A DNA stretch of 64,000 bases from Streptomyces sp. WZ-12 (GCF_028898845.1 NZ_CP118574.1:5863001-5927000), one strand, 5' to 3'; shown: positions 7,165-18,521, counted from the stretch's first letter. Program-made: numbers and translations. Notes: generated from the letters alone by a model not told the origin.

Positions 7165-7206
7165 GACCGGTCCCCAGCACCGTCCGCAGGAGCAGAAGGG
7201 AAACGC

Positions 7207-8352
7207 ATGTCCGCCACCCCGGCAGCCGATGCCACCGATCCGCACGCCAACGACGCCCAGCCGTACGCAGGCGGCGATCCGTACGCCGACTACCGCGGTG
7301 GTGACTTCGCCTTCACCTCGCTCGTCGACCTCGCCGACCGCCGCTTCGGCGCCGGCGTGCTCGCCGCCAACGACGAGTTCTTCGCCGAGCGGGAGAACCT
7401 GCTGAAGTCCGACCCGGCGGTCTTCGACCCCGAGCGCTTCGGCCACAAGGGCAAGATCATGGACGGCTGGGAGACCCGGCGCCGGCGCGGCGCCGACGGC
7501 GAGAACCCCTTCCCCACCGAGGACGAGCACGACTGGGCGCTGATCCGCCTGGCCGCCCCCGGCGTGATCCGCGGGATCATCGTCGACACCGCCCACTTCC
7601 GCGGCAACTACCCGCAGCAGGTCACCGTCGAGGCCACCGCGCTGCCCGGCAGCCCCGGGCCCGAGGAGCTGCTCGCCGACGGCGTGAAGTGGGAGGAGAT
7701 CGTCCCGCGCACCCCCGTCCGCGGCCACGCCGCCAACGGCTTCGAGATCACCGCCGAGCGCCGCTTCACCCACCTCCGCCTCAAGCAGCACCCCGACGGC
7801 GGCATAGCCCGCCTCCGGGTCCACGGCGAGGTGATACCCGACCCGGAGTGGCTGGACGTGCTGGGCACCCTGGACCTGGCGTCGGTGCTGCACGGCGGCA
7901 CCGTCGAGGACGCCTCCGACCGCTTCTACTCCTCGCCCACCCAGATCATCCAGCCCGACCTCTCCCGCAAGATGGACGACGGCTGGGAGAACCGCCGCCG
8001 CCGGGTGCGGGGCACCAACGACTGGGTGCGGTTCAAGCTGGCCGCACAGGGCGAGCTGCGCGCGATCGAGATCGACACCGCCTACCTCAAGGGCAACTCC
8101 GCCGGCTGGGCTCGGCTTTCGGGCTGCGACGGGAACCCGGACGAGGAGTCCGGGTGGTTCGAGATCCTGCCCAGGACCCGGCTCCAGCCCGACACCCCGC
8201 ACCGCTTCGCGCTGCCCCGCCGGGTCACCGCCACCCACGTCCGGCTGGACGTCTACCCCGACGGCGGCCTGGCCCGGATGCGGGTGCACGGCGACCTCAC
8301 CGAGGCCGGCCGGGCCGAACTGGTCCGCCGCTTCGACGAGTTGAGCGGCTGA
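7207..8352 (+). CDS. alc: Allantoicase
   Basis: Allantoicase hydrolyses allantoate to ureidoglycolate and urea in purine nitrogen scavenging (EC 3.5.3.4). The protein has 381 residues and shows the family's internal duplication: DGWETRRRR near residue 85 and DGWENRRRR near residue 258, each followed by a jelly-roll half with IVDTAHFRGN or EIDTAYLKGN. The ATG at 7207 follows GGAG at 7188 and AAGGGA at 7196-7201. No allantoinase or ureidoglycolate gene lies nearby. It stands alone behind a block shared with the EamA gene. Two GC-rich hairpins follow. Confidence 0.93.
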   Translation: MSATPAADATDPHANDAQPYAGGDPYADYRGGDFAFTSLVDLADRRFGAGVLAANDEFFAERENLLKSDPAVFDPERFGHKGKIMDGWETRRRRGADGENPFPTEDEHDWALIRLAAPGVIRGIIVDTAHFRGNYPQQVTVEATALPGSPGPEELLADGVKWEEIVPRTPVRGHAANGFEITAERRFTHLRLKQHPDGGIARLRVHGEVIPDPEWLDVLGTLDLASVLHGGTVEDASDRFYSSPTQIIQPDLSRKMDDGWENRRRRVRGTNDWVRFKLAAQGELRAIEIDTAYLKGNSAGWARLSGCDGNPDEESGWFEILPRTRLQPDTPHRFALPRRVTATHVRLDVYPDGGLARMRVHGDLTEAGRAELVRRFDELSG

Positions 8353-8364
8353 CCCGCACCGCCG

Positions 8365-8397
8365 GCCGGGCCCCGGGGGAGGGGGCCGGGGCCCGGC
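8365..8397 (+). terminator. GC-rich hairpin after allantoicase
   Basis: A 12-bp stem GCCGGGCCCCGG / CCGGGGCCCGGC with a 9-base G-rich loop, 13 bases after the allantoicase stop. It lacks a T tract, as is common in Streptomyces terminators. Confidence 0.6.
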
Positions 8398-8472
8398 GCC
8401 ACGACCCGCCCGGCGGACGGTCCCGCTCCTGACGCGCCGTCCGTCGGGCGCTCCAACTCCCCGCTCACCCAA

Positions 8473-8513
8473 GGGGCGTGCCCCGGAACCGACCCGGTTC
8501 CGGGGCACGCCCC
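8473..8513. terminator. Bidirectional terminator between allantoicase and pepN
   Basis: An 18-bp perfect stem GGGGCGTGCCCCGGAACC with a 5-base loop, centred between two convergent genes. It can serve both strands. Confidence 0.8.
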
Positions 8514-8535
8514 GCACTGCTGTTCGCGCCGGCCG

Positions 8536-11112
8536 TCAGGCGGCGCCGGCCGCCGCGTCCGCCGCCCGGGCCCTGAGCGCCCGCTCGACGCCCGCCCGGG
8601 ACTCCGTCACCAGCCGGCGCAGCGCCGGGCTCGGGTCGTGCGCCGCCAGCCAGGCGTCGGTGGCGTCCAGGGTCTCCTGGGAGACCTGGAGGGCCGGGTA
8701 GTGGCCCACCACGATCTGCTGCGCCATCTCGTGGCTGCGGTTGGCCCAGACGCCCTTGACCGCCTCGAAGTACTTGGCGGTGTAGGGCGCCAGCAGCTCC
8801 CGCTGGTCGGGCTGGACGAAGCCGGCGATGACGGCCTCCTGGACGGCGTTGGGGAGCTTGTCCGACTCCACCACCGACGCCCACGCCTCGGCCTTCGCCT
8901 CCGCGGTCGGCCGGGCGGCGCGGGCGGTCGCGGCGTGCCGCTCGCCGGCGGAGGTCGCGTCCCGCGCCAACTCGGCGGCGATCGCCGGCTCGTCGGCCCG
9001 GCCGGTGGCCGCCAGCCGCTCCAGCAGCGCCCAGCGCAGCTCGGTGTCCACGGCCAGCCCGGCGATCTCCTCGGTTCCGTCCAACAGCCCCTGGAGCACG
9101 TCCAGTTGCGCGTCCGTGCGGGCCGAAGCGGCGAACGCCCGGGCCCACGCGAGCTGGTGGTCGCTGCCCGGCTCGGCCGCCCGCAGGTGTTCCAGCGTCG
9201 CCTCGGTCCAGGTGGCCAGCCCCGTCTCGCGCCACTCCGGCGCCGCGTAGAGGTCGAGGGCCAGCTTCACCTGGCGGTGCAGGGACTGGACGACGCCGAT
9301 GTCGGTCTCCTTGCCGATGCCGGAGAGGACCAGCGCCAGGTAGTCCCGGGCGGGCAGCTCGCCGTCCCGGGTCATGTCCCAGGAGGAGGCCCACGACAGG
9401 GCGCGCGGCAGCGACTCGGTGAAGTCGCCGAGGTGTTCGGTGACGACCTTCAGCGACTCCTCGTCGAGGCGCACCTTGGCGTACGACAGATCGCCGTCGT
9501 TGAGCAGGATCACGTCCGGCCGGCGGAAGCCCTCGGGGAAGGGAACCTCGGTGCGCTCGCCGTCCACGTCCAGCTCGATCCCGCCGGTGCGGACCAGCTT
9601 GCCGTCCGTCAGGTCGTAGTAGCCGATCCCGATCCGGTGCGGGCGCAGCACCGGCTCACCGGTCGCCCCGGCGGGCAGCGCGGGGGCCTCCTGCCGCACC
9701 GCGAAGGCGGTGACGGTGCCGTCCGCGGCCACCTCGATCTCCGGCCGCAGCACGTTGATGCCGGCGGTCTGGAGCCACTTCTTCGACCAGGTCGCCAGGT
9801 CCCGGCCGCTGGTCTCCTCCAGCGCGCCGAGCAGGTCGGACAGGCGGGTGTTGCCGTAGGCGTGCGCCTTGAAGTACGCCTGCACGCCGGTGAAGAACTC
9901 GTCCATGCCGACGTAGGCGACCAGTTGCTTGAGGACCGAGGCGCCCTTGGCGTAGGTGATGCCGTCGAAGTTGACCAGGACGTCGTCCAGGTCGCGGATC
10001 TCGGCCATGATCGGGTGGGTGGAGGGCAGTTGGTCCTGCCGGTAGGCCCAGGTCTTCATGGAGTTGGCGAACGTGGTCCAGGAGTGCGGCCACTTGCTGC
10101 CCGGCGCGTACGCCTGGCAGGCGATCGAGGTGTAGGTGGCGAACGACTCGTTCAGCCACAGGTCGTTCCACCACTCCATGGTGACCAGGTCGCCGAACCA
10201 CATGTGCGCCAGCTCGTGCAGGATCGTCTCGGCGCGCACCTCGTAGGCCGCGTCGGTCACCTTCGAGCGGAACACGTACTGGTCGCGGATGGTCACCGCG
10301 CCGGCGTTCTCCATCGCGCCGGCGTTGAACTCCGGCACGAAGAGCTGGTCGTACTTGGCGAACGGGTACGGGTAGTCGAACTTCTCCTGGAACCAGTCGA
10401 AGCCCTGCCGGGTGACGGCGAAGATCTCCTCCGCGTCCAGGTGCTCGGCCAGCGACGGCCGGCAGTAGATCCCCAGCGGCACCGAACGGCCGTCCGCGCC
10501 GTCCCAGGTGCTGTGCACGCTGTGGTACGGGCCGACGATCAGCGCGGTGATGTAGGTGGAGATCCGCGGCGTCGGCTCGAAGCGCCAGACGTTCTCCGCC
10601 GGCTCGGGGGTCGGCGAGTTCGAGATCACCGTCCAGCCCTCGGGCGCGGTCACGGTGAACTGGAACGTCGCCTTCAGGTCCGGCTGCTCGAAGCTGGCGA
10701 ACACCCGCCGGGCGTCCGGCACCTCGAACTGCGTGTAGAGGTACGCCTGTTGGTCCACCGGATCGACGAACCGGTGCAGGCCCTCACCGGTGTTGGTGTA
10801 CGCGCAGTCCGCGACCACCCGCAGCTCGTTGCGGCCGGCCCGCAGCCCGGGCAGCGCGATCCGCGAGTCCGCGAACGCCTCCGCCGCGTCCAGCGCCGTG
10901 CCGTTGAGCACCACCTCGTGCACCGTCGGCGCGAGCAGGTCGATGAAGGACGCGGCGCCGTCCTGCGCGGCATCGAACCGGACCGTCGTCACGGACCGGA
11001 ACGTGCCCCCCTCCTGCGCCCCGGTCAGGTCCAGCTCGATCTCGTACGCGTCCACGGTCAACAGCCGCGCCCGCTCCTGAGCTTCTTCCCGGGTCAGATT
11101 CGTACCAGGCAC
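8536..11112 (-). CDS. pepN: Aminopeptidase N, M1 family (paralogue 1)
   Basis: A zinc aminopeptidase of 858 residues that removes N-terminal residues from peptides in the cytoplasm. The substrate-binding GAMEN motif is near residue 265, the zinc site HELAHMW near 298-304, and the third zinc ligand in NESFATYTS about 20 residues later. The C-terminal half is the ERAP1-like helical domain. The GTG at 11112 follows AGGGAGA by about 8 bases. A second PepN of similar length lies at 14190-16826, so the two arose by duplication. Its promoter region faces the toxin-antitoxin pair. Confidence 0.95.
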   Translation of the reverse strand: MPGTNLTREEAQERARLLTVDAYEIELDLTGAQEGGTFRSVTTVRFDAAQDGAASFIDLLAPTVHEVVLNGTALDAAEAFADSRIALPGLRAGRNELRVVADCAYTNTGEGLHRFVDPVDQQAYLYTQFEVPDARRVFASFEQPDLKATFQFTVTAPEGWTVISNSPTPEPAENVWRFEPTPRISTYITALIVGPYHSVHSTWDGADGRSVPLGIYCRPSLAEHLDAEEIFAVTRQGFDWFQEKFDYPYPFAKYDQLFVPEFNAGAMENAGAVTIRDQYVFRSKVTDAAYEVRAETILHELAHMWFGDLVTMEWWNDLWLNESFATYTSIACQAYAPGSKWPHSWTTFANSMKTWAYRQDQLPSTHPIMAEIRDLDDVLVNFDGITYAKGASVLKQLVAYVGMDEFFTGVQAYFKAHAYGNTRLSDLLGALEETSGRDLATWSKKWLQTAGINVLRPEIEVAADGTVTAFAVRQEAPALPAGATGEPVLRPHRIGIGYYDLTDGKLVRTGGIELDVDGERTEVPFPEGFRRPDVILLNDGDLSYAKVRLDEESLKVVTEHLGDFTESLPRALSWASSWDMTRDGELPARDYLALVLSGIGKETDIGVVQSLHRQVKLALDLYAAPEWRETGLATWTEATLEHLRAAEPGSDHQLAWARAFAASARTDAQLDVLQGLLDGTEEIAGLAVDTELRWALLERLAATGRADEPAIAAELARDATSAGERHAATARAARPTAEAKAEAWASVVESDKLPNAVQEAVIAGFVQPDQRELLAPYTAKYFEAVKGVWANRSHEMAQQIVVGHYPALQVSQETLDATDAWLAAHDPSPALRRLVTESRAGVERALRARAADAAAGAA

Positions 11113-11187
11113 CCGCTCGTCTCCCTACTCCCGATCGTTAGCGCATCGTCGGGCCATCCTTCCACGGCGGGGGTCGGGACGGGGGCG

Positions 11188-11406
11188 GTGGTTGTGGCGC
11201 AGGAGGACGTTGAGTTCGTCGACGCGTACGCCGCCAAGAGAGCGGTGGACTCCCGGTCGGCCGTGATACACGCCGCCATCGAGCAACTGCGCGAGGCCGA
11301 ACTGCGGGCGGATTACGAGGCGGCTTTCGCCGAATGGGACGCGAGCGAGGACGCGGCGTTCTGGGACCAATTCACGGGGGACGGGCTGACTGATGAGGCG
11401 CGGTGA
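11188..11406 (+). CDS. Ribbon-helix-helix antitoxin-like protein (MazE type)
   Basis: The body (EDVEFVDAYAAKRAVDSRSAV, then IHAAIEQLREAELR) matches ribbon-helix-helix antitoxins paired with MazF in actinobacteria, with an acidic C-terminal toxin-binding tail (EWDASEDAAFWDQF). The N-terminus is odd: homologues usually start with an MKISVSLP-like strand, while here the frame reads VVVAQEDVEF and the only starts are GTG at 11188 or 11194 with a G-rich but weak ribosome site. From 11188 it is 72 residues. It overlaps the toxin gene by 14 bases, so the two are coupled. It may be N-terminally degraded. Confidence 0.65.
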   Translation: MVVAQEDVEFVDAYAAKRAVDSRSAVIHAAIEQLREAELRADYEAAFAEWDASEDAAFWDQFTGDGLTDEAR

Positions 11407-11698
11407 CATCTACCTGGTCGACTACGCGCCGACGCGCGGCGGCGAGGCCAACAAGCCACGCCCCGCGGTGGTCGTCTCCAACGACGGAGCTAACGAGGTG
11501 GTGGACCGGACCAGGAGGGGCGTGGTCACCGCGGTCCCACTGACGACCAACGTCTCTCGGGTCTACCCGTTCCAGGTGCTCCTGCCGGCTGACGAAAGCG
11601 GCCTGCTCAAGGACTCCAAGGTGCAGTGTGAACAGGTGCGCTCACTGGCTCCGGAGCGGTTGCTCCGCTTCCTCGGCTCGGTGCCCAGCAGCGCATGA
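11393..11698 (+). CDS. MazF/PemK-type mRNA interferase, C-terminus frameshifted
   Basis: A 101-residue MazF-fold endoribonuclease. The conserved RRGDIYLVDY start, KPRPAVVVSND (catalytic Arg region) and VPLTTNV (catalytic Thr region) are intact. The reading frame ends at TGA 11696-11698. In another frame the sequence directly continues as MREIDVALRRHLSL and stops at 11739, which is the C-terminal helix expected in this family. One missing base near 11694 would join the two into about 115 residues, the usual MazF length. So this is a recent frameshift, a programmed shift or a sequencing error. The last helix contributes to dimer packing, so activity is uncertain. Confidence 0.72.
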   Translation: MRRGDIYLVDYAPTRGGEANKPRPAVVVSNDGANEVVDRTRRGVVTAVPLTTNVSRVYPFQVLLPADESGLLKDSKVQCEQVRSLAPERLLRFLGSVPSSA

Positions 11699-11755
11699 GG
11701 GAGATCGACGTCGCCCTGCGTCGGCATCTGTCGCTCTGAGGCGCCCCACCCAACC

Positions 11756-11795
11756 GCCGGGGCCCGTGCGGACGTTGATCCGTACGGGCCCCGGC
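11756..11795. terminator. Bidirectional terminator between mazF and asd
   Basis: A 17-bp stem starting GCCGGGGCCCGTGCGGA, with one G.T pair and a 6-base loop. It lies between convergent genes and can serve either strand. Confidence 0.8.
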
Positions 11796-11814
11796 GTCGG
11801 CGTGGTGCGGTGGG

Positions 11815-14065
<2,251 letters not shown>

Positions 14066-14189
14066 GTCCGGTCGATTCCCGGCCCCGCTCCACCCCCTAA
14101 CCGTTGTTACCCGCCTGTGGCACAAGCGGGACAATAATGCCCTCAAGTACGGGCGTTCGACGGCCGATTAAGGCTGGTCGAGGACCGGG

Positions 14190-16826
14190 TTACGGCCTCG
14201 GTCCGGCCGCCTCGTCACAAGCCTGTGCGCGCAGCGCCCGCGCCAGGTCGTCGCGCTCCTCCAGCACCAGTCGGCGCAGTGCGGGCGCCGCCTCGGCACG
14301 CTCGGCCAGCCAGGCGTCCGTCGCGTCCAGCGCGGACCGGTCCGGCTGCCAGAACGGGAACAGCCCGCGCACCACGGACATCCCGATCTCGATGGACCGC
14401 TCCCGCCAGATCCGCTCGATCGCCGCGAAGTACCGCGGCGCGTACGGCACCAGCAGCGCGTGCTGCGAGGGCTGGGCGAAGCCGCTGATGGTCGCCTCGA
14501 CCAGGGCGTTGGAGAGCGCGTCGGAGTCCACCACGTCGATCCAGGCGGCCGCCTTGACCTCGGCCGAGGGGCGGGCGGCCAGGCAGCGCACCTGGTGGCG
14601 CTTGCCGGACGCGGTGTCGTCGCGGGCCAGTTCGGCGTCGAGCGCCGCCCGGTCGGCGACCCCGTGCGCGGCCAGCGGCAGCAGGAACGCCCAGCGCAGC
14701 TCCTGGTCCACCGCCAGCCCGTCGATCTTCGCGGTGCCCTTCAACAGCCCCTGGAGCAACTGGAGATCGGCCGGCGTGGTGGCCACCGCCGCGAAGTGCC
14801 GGGCCCAGCTGAGCTGGTGGCCGCTGCCCGGCTCGGCCAGCCGCAGCTCGCGCAGCGCGCCCTCGGCCAACTCAGTGGCCGCCCGCTCGCGGTACTCCGG
14901 CGCGACGTAGTGCGTCAGCGCGCTCTCCGCCTGGCCCAGCACCGACTGGAGCACCCCGATCACGGTCTCCGCGCCGGCGAACTTCCGTACCAGCGTGAGG
15001 AAGTCCCGGGCCGGCATCAGCCCGTCCCGGGTCAGCCCCCACAGGGCCGCCCAGCACAGCGCCCGCGCCAGGGGGTCGGTGAGGTCGCCGAGGCGGGCCC
15101 GCAGGGTGGCCAACGACCCCTCGTCGAAACGGGTCTTGCAGTACGTCAGGTCCTCGTCGTTGACCAGGACCAGCTCCGGGCGCTCGACCCCGGCCAGCTC
15201 CGGAACCGCCGTCCGCGGCCCGGTCACGTCCACCTCGGCGCGGGCGTAGCGCACCAGCGCCGAGTCCGCGTCCAGCCGGCGGTAGAGGCCGACCGCGACC
15301 CGGTGCGGCCGCAGCTCCGGATGGTCCGGCGACGCCTCCTGAAGGATGCTCAGCTCGGTGATCCGGTCCTGGGCGTCGTACGTCACCTGCGGCGTGAGGG
15401 AGTTGACGCCGGCGGTCTCCAACCAGGCGCGCGACCAGGCCGCCAGGTCCCGCCCGGAGGTCTCCTCCAGCACCGACAGCAGGTCCGTCAGCCGGGTGTT
15501 GCCGTAGGCGTGCCGCTTGAAGTAGCGCCGGGCGCCCTCCAGGAACGCGTCCTGGCCGACGTACGCCACCAACTGCTTGAGGACGCTGGCGCCCTTGGCG
15601 TAGGTGATGCCGTCGAAGTTGAGCTTGGCGTCCTCCAGGTCGCGGATGTCGGCGGTGATCGGGTGGGTGGAGGGGAGCTGGTCGGCCCGGTACGCCCAGG
15701 ACTTGCGGCGGTTGGCGAAGGTGATCCAGCCGTCGGTGAAGCGGGTCGCGCCGACCTGCGCGAAGCTGCCCATGAAGTCCGCGTAGGACTCCTTCAGCCA
15801 CAGGTCGTCCCACCAGTCCATGGTGACCAGGTCGCCGAACCACATGTGCGCCATCTCGTGCAGGATGACGTTGGCCCGGCGCTCGTAGGACGCCTCGGTG
15901 ACCTTGCCGCGGAAGATGAACTCCTCGCGGAAGGTGACGCAGCCGGGGTTCTCCATCGCGCCGAGGTTGTACTCCGGCACGAACGCCTGGTCGTACTTGC
16001 CGAACGGGTACGGGAAGTCGAAGTGGTCGTGGAAGAAGTCCAGGCCCTGCTTGGTGACGGTGAAGACGTCGTCCGCGTCGAAGTGCCGGGCCAGCCCCTT
16101 GCGGCACAGCGCGCCGAGCGGGACCGTCAGCTCGGTGCCGTCCTCGAAGGTGCGGCGGTAGGTGTCGGTCACGTAGTGGTACGGCCCGGCGATCACCGCG
16201 GTGATGTACGTCGAGATCGGCTTGGTGGTCGCGAACCGCCGCACGCTGCCCGCCCGTCGCCCGCCACCACCCTTCAGTGGAAGCGCTTCGCGCACCGCCT
16301 CGACGGGGCCTTCCTGGACGCCGTTGCTCAGCACCAGCCAGCCCTCCGGCGCCGTCACCTCGAAGGTGAACGGGGCCTTCAGGTCCGGCTGTTCGAAGTT
16401 GGCGAAGACCCGGCGGGAGTCGGCGGGCTCGTACTGGGTGTAGAGGTAGACCTCGCCGTCCTCGGGGTCGACGAAGCGGTGCAGGCCCTCGCCGGTGCGG
16501 CTGTAGGCGCACCGCGCGTCGACGACCAGGGTGTTCTCGGCGGCCAGGTCGGCGAGCGCGATCCGGGTGCCGTCGAAGACCTCGGCCGGGTCCAACTCCC
16601 GCCCGTTGAGGGTGACCGAGGCGACCGAGGGGGCCAGGAGGTCCGCGAAACTGGTCGCGCCGGGCTCGGCGCACCGGAACCGGATCGTCGTCCGGGAGCG
16701 GAAGGTGGCCGCGTCCGTGCCGCTGGCGACCGCTGAGCGGACGTCCAGCGCCACGTGGTACCCCTCGACCGTCAGCAGCCGGCCCCGCTCACGTGCCTCT
16801 TCCCGGGACAGATTCTCGCCTGGCAC
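14190..16826 (-). CDS. Aminopeptidase N, M1 family (paralogue 2)
   Basis: A second M1 aminopeptidase of 878 residues, sharing with paralogue 1 the same start pattern (MPGENLSREEARERGRLLTV). It has GAMENPG and HEMAHMWFG (zinc site near residue 321), with KESYADF carrying the third ligand. It differs by a glycine/arginine-rich insertion (PLKGGGGRRAGSVRR) near residue 187, before the ISTYIT segment. The C-terminal helical domain is complete. The GTG at 16826 follows GGGAGG by 7 bases. Divergence from paralogue 1 suggests a different peptide preference; both look functional. Confidence 0.93.
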   Translation of the reverse strand: MPGENLSREEARERGRLLTVEGYHVALDVRSAVASGTDAATFRSRTTIRFRCAEPGATSFADLLAPSVASVTLNGRELDPAEVFDGTRIALADLAAENTLVVDARCAYSRTGEGLHRFVDPEDGEVYLYTQYEPADSRRVFANFEQPDLKAPFTFEVTAPEGWLVLSNGVQEGPVEAVREALPLKGGGGRRAGSVRRFATTKPISTYITAVIAGPYHYVTDTYRRTFEDGTELTVPLGALCRKGLARHFDADDVFTVTKQGLDFFHDHFDFPYPFGKYDQAFVPEYNLGAMENPGCVTFREEFIFRGKVTEASYERRANVILHEMAHMWFGDLVTMDWWDDLWLKESYADFMGSFAQVGATRFTDGWITFANRRKSWAYRADQLPSTHPITADIRDLEDAKLNFDGITYAKGASVLKQLVAYVGQDAFLEGARRYFKRHAYGNTRLTDLLSVLEETSGRDLAAWSRAWLETAGVNSLTPQVTYDAQDRITELSILQEASPDHPELRPHRVAVGLYRRLDADSALVRYARAEVDVTGPRTAVPELAGVERPELVLVNDEDLTYCKTRFDEGSLATLRARLGDLTDPLARALCWAALWGLTRDGLMPARDFLTLVRKFAGAETVIGVLQSVLGQAESALTHYVAPEYRERAATELAEGALRELRLAEPGSGHQLSWARHFAAVATTPADLQLLQGLLKGTAKIDGLAVDQELRWAFLLPLAAHGVADRAALDAELARDDTASGKRHQVRCLAARPSAEVKAAAWIDVVDSDALSNALVEATISGFAQPSQHALLVPYAPRYFAAIERIWRERSIEIGMSVVRGLFPFWQPDRSALDATDAWLAERAEAAPALRRLVLEERDDLARALRAQACDEAAGPRP

Positions 16827-16941
16827 GGTGTGCCTCCCTCACCCTCGTCTCGGATATCGAACACGGGGAATCATGGCACGCGCCCCGGCGGTTGAAGCCG
16901 GCACGGAACAACGCTGTTGACGCTCTCATAGAGGAGACCTC

Positions 16942-17586
16942 GTGTCCGAGACCACGAAGACCCCGGCAGACTTCTGGTTCGACCCGCTCTGCCCCTGGGC
17001 GTGGCTGACCTCCCGCTGGATGCTGGAGGTGGAGAAGGTCCGCCCGGTCCAGGTGCGTTGGCACGTGATGAGCCTGGCCGTGCTGAACGAGAACCGCCTC
17101 GACGAACTCCCCCCGGAGTACGCGGAGAACATGCGCCCCGGCGGCAAGTCCTGGGGTCCGGTCCGGGTCGTGAGCGCCGCCCAGCAGCTCCACGGCGACG
17201 AGGTCGTCGGCCGGCTCTACACCGCGCTCGGCACCCGCTTCCACACCCGCGGCGAGGGCGTGAACCGCGACTCCCTCGCCGCCGCCCTCGCCGACGCCGG
17301 CCTGCCCGCCGATCTGATCGACTACGCCGACCAGGACACCTACGACGCCGAGTTGCGCGCCTCCCACAAGGCGGGCATCGACCTGGTCGGCCAGGAGGTC
17401 GGCACCCCGGTGATCGCGGTCCCCGGCCCCGACGGCGACCAGATCGCCTTCTTCGGCCCGGTGGTCACCCCCGCCCCCAAGGGCGAGGCCGCCGCCAAGC
17501 TCTGGGACGGCACCCTGATGGTCGCCTCCACCCCCGGCTTCTTCGAGATCAAGCGCACGCGGACGGCGGCGCCGACGTTCGACTGA
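16942..17586 (+). CDS. DsbA-fold protein, mycothiol-dependent nitroreductase-like
   Basis: A thioredoxin-fold DsbA-family protein of 214 residues, very close in pattern to mycobacterial Rv2466c, a mycothiol-dependent reductase: FWFDPLCPWAW at residues 11-21, HVMSLAVLNENR, GTPVIAV and a C-terminal FFEIKRTRTAAPTFD. The family's CPWC active site is CPWA here, so only the first cysteine remains (a monothiol form), which would favour mixed-disulfide chemistry with mycothiol. The GTG at 16942 follows GAGGAG. It is transcribed alone and ends at a strong hairpin. Confidence 0.85.
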   Translation: MSETTKTPADFWFDPLCPWAWLTSRWMLEVEKVRPVQVRWHVMSLAVLNENRLDELPPEYAENMRPGGKSWGPVRVVSAAQQLHGDEVVGRLYTALGTRFHTRGEGVNRDSLAAALADAGLPADLIDYADQDTYDAELRASHKAGIDLVGQEVGTPVIAVPGPDGDQIAFFGPVVTPAPKGEAAAKLWDGTLMVASTPGFFEIKRTRTAAPTFD

Positions 17587-17629
17587 CGCCTCTTGTCCGT
17601 GCCCATCCGGCGTGCGGCCGACAGCGCGA

Positions 17630-17666
17630 CAGGGCCCCCGCGAGTCACGTCCTCGCGGGGGCCCTG
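17630..17666. terminator. Terminator between the DsbA-fold gene and sodF
   Basis: A 15-bp perfect stem CAGGGCCCCCGCGAG with a 7-base loop between convergent genes. Confidence 0.8.
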
Positions 17667-17765
17667 CCCTATGCGCCTGCCAAGCGAACGGTGAGAAGAC
17701 GATCACGAGGCAGGACGTTCAACGAGCCGCGGGCTCAGCACGCCGGCGGCCGAGGGGCCGCCGGC

Positions 17766-18407
17766 TCAGGGAGCCAGCAGCAGGTTGTTCGCCCGCTCCT
17801 TCGCGGCCGTGTACCGCTTGGCCACGTCCTGCCAGTTGACGACCTTCCACATCGCCTCGATGAAGTCGACCTTCTGGTTCTTGTACTGCAGGTAGAAGGC
17901 GTGCTCCCAGGCGTCGAAGACCAGGATCGGCACCGAGCCCTGGCCGACGTTGCCCTGGTGGTCGTAGATCTGCTCGACGATGAGGCGGCCGGTGACCGGC
18001 TCGTAGGCCAGGACGCCCCAGCCGGAGCCCTGCGTGGTGGCGGACGCCTTGGAGAGCTGGGCCTTGAACTTGGCGAACGAGCCGAAGCTCTCGGCGATGG
18101 CGTCGGCGAGCTCGCCCACGCCGTCCTTGTCCAGCGGCTCGCCGCCGCCGTCGCCGGTCATGTTGTGCCAGTAGATGCTGTGCAGGATGTGGCCGGAGAG
18201 GTGGAACGCGAGGTTCTTCTCCAGACCGTTGATGTTGCCCCACTGGTCCTTGTCGCGCGCCTCGGCGAGCTGCTCAAGGGTGTCGTTGGCGCCCTTCACA
18301 TAGGCCGCGTGGTGCTTGTCGTGGTGCAGCTCGATGATCTCCGGGCTGATGACCGGGGCCAGCTCCGAGTAGTCGTAGGGGAGTTCCGGAAGTGTGTAGG
18401 TCGCCAT
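17766..18407 (-). CDS. sodF: Superoxide dismutase (Fe/Mn family)
   Basis: A cytoplasmic superoxide dismutase of 213 residues. Metal ligands are visible: His28 in [10 protein letters not shown], a second His in the [12 protein letters not shown] segment, and the Asp/His pair of DAWEHAFYL. In Streptomyces this gene is the iron enzyme that nickel-bound Nur represses when the nickel enzyme is made. A Nur-like box is present upstream at 18443-18459. I chose the ATG at 18407 ([13 protein letters not shown]), preceded by GGAGG; an upstream in-frame ATG is less likely. Fe versus Mn preference cannot be read with certainty. Confidence 0.95.
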   Translation of the reverse strand: MATYTLPELPYDYSELAPVISPEIIELHHDKHHAAYVKGANDTLEQLAEARDKDQWGNINGLEKNLAFHLSGHILHSIYWHNMTGDGGGEPLDKDGVGELADAIAESFGSFAKFKAQLSKASATTQGSGWGVLAYEPVTGRLIVEQIYDHQGNVGQGSVPILVFDAWEHAFYLQYKNQKVDFIEAMWKVVNWQDVAKRYTAAKERANNLLLAP

Positions 18408-18442
18408 GCCGACCCCGCCTCCAAGCTGCGCAAGCGCCGTAG

Positions 18443-18459
18443 TTGCAATCAATGTGCAG
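18443..18459 (-). promoter_or_regulatory. Nur-like (nickel regulator) box upstream of sodF
   Basis: Read toward sodF the sequence is CTGCACATTGATTGCAA, i.e. half-sites CTGCAC and TTGCAA separated by 5 bases. Published Nur boxes have TTGCAA-like half-sites with the same gap, to my recollection. The second half is a perfect match and the first is partial. Its position 36-52 bases before the start codon suits repression. Confidence 0.5.
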
Positions 18460-18521
18460 AAGCACGCTATCAGCAGCAGTGATCACCGGGCCGTCGTGGC
18501 GGGCTTCCTGGTCCCAAAGAA

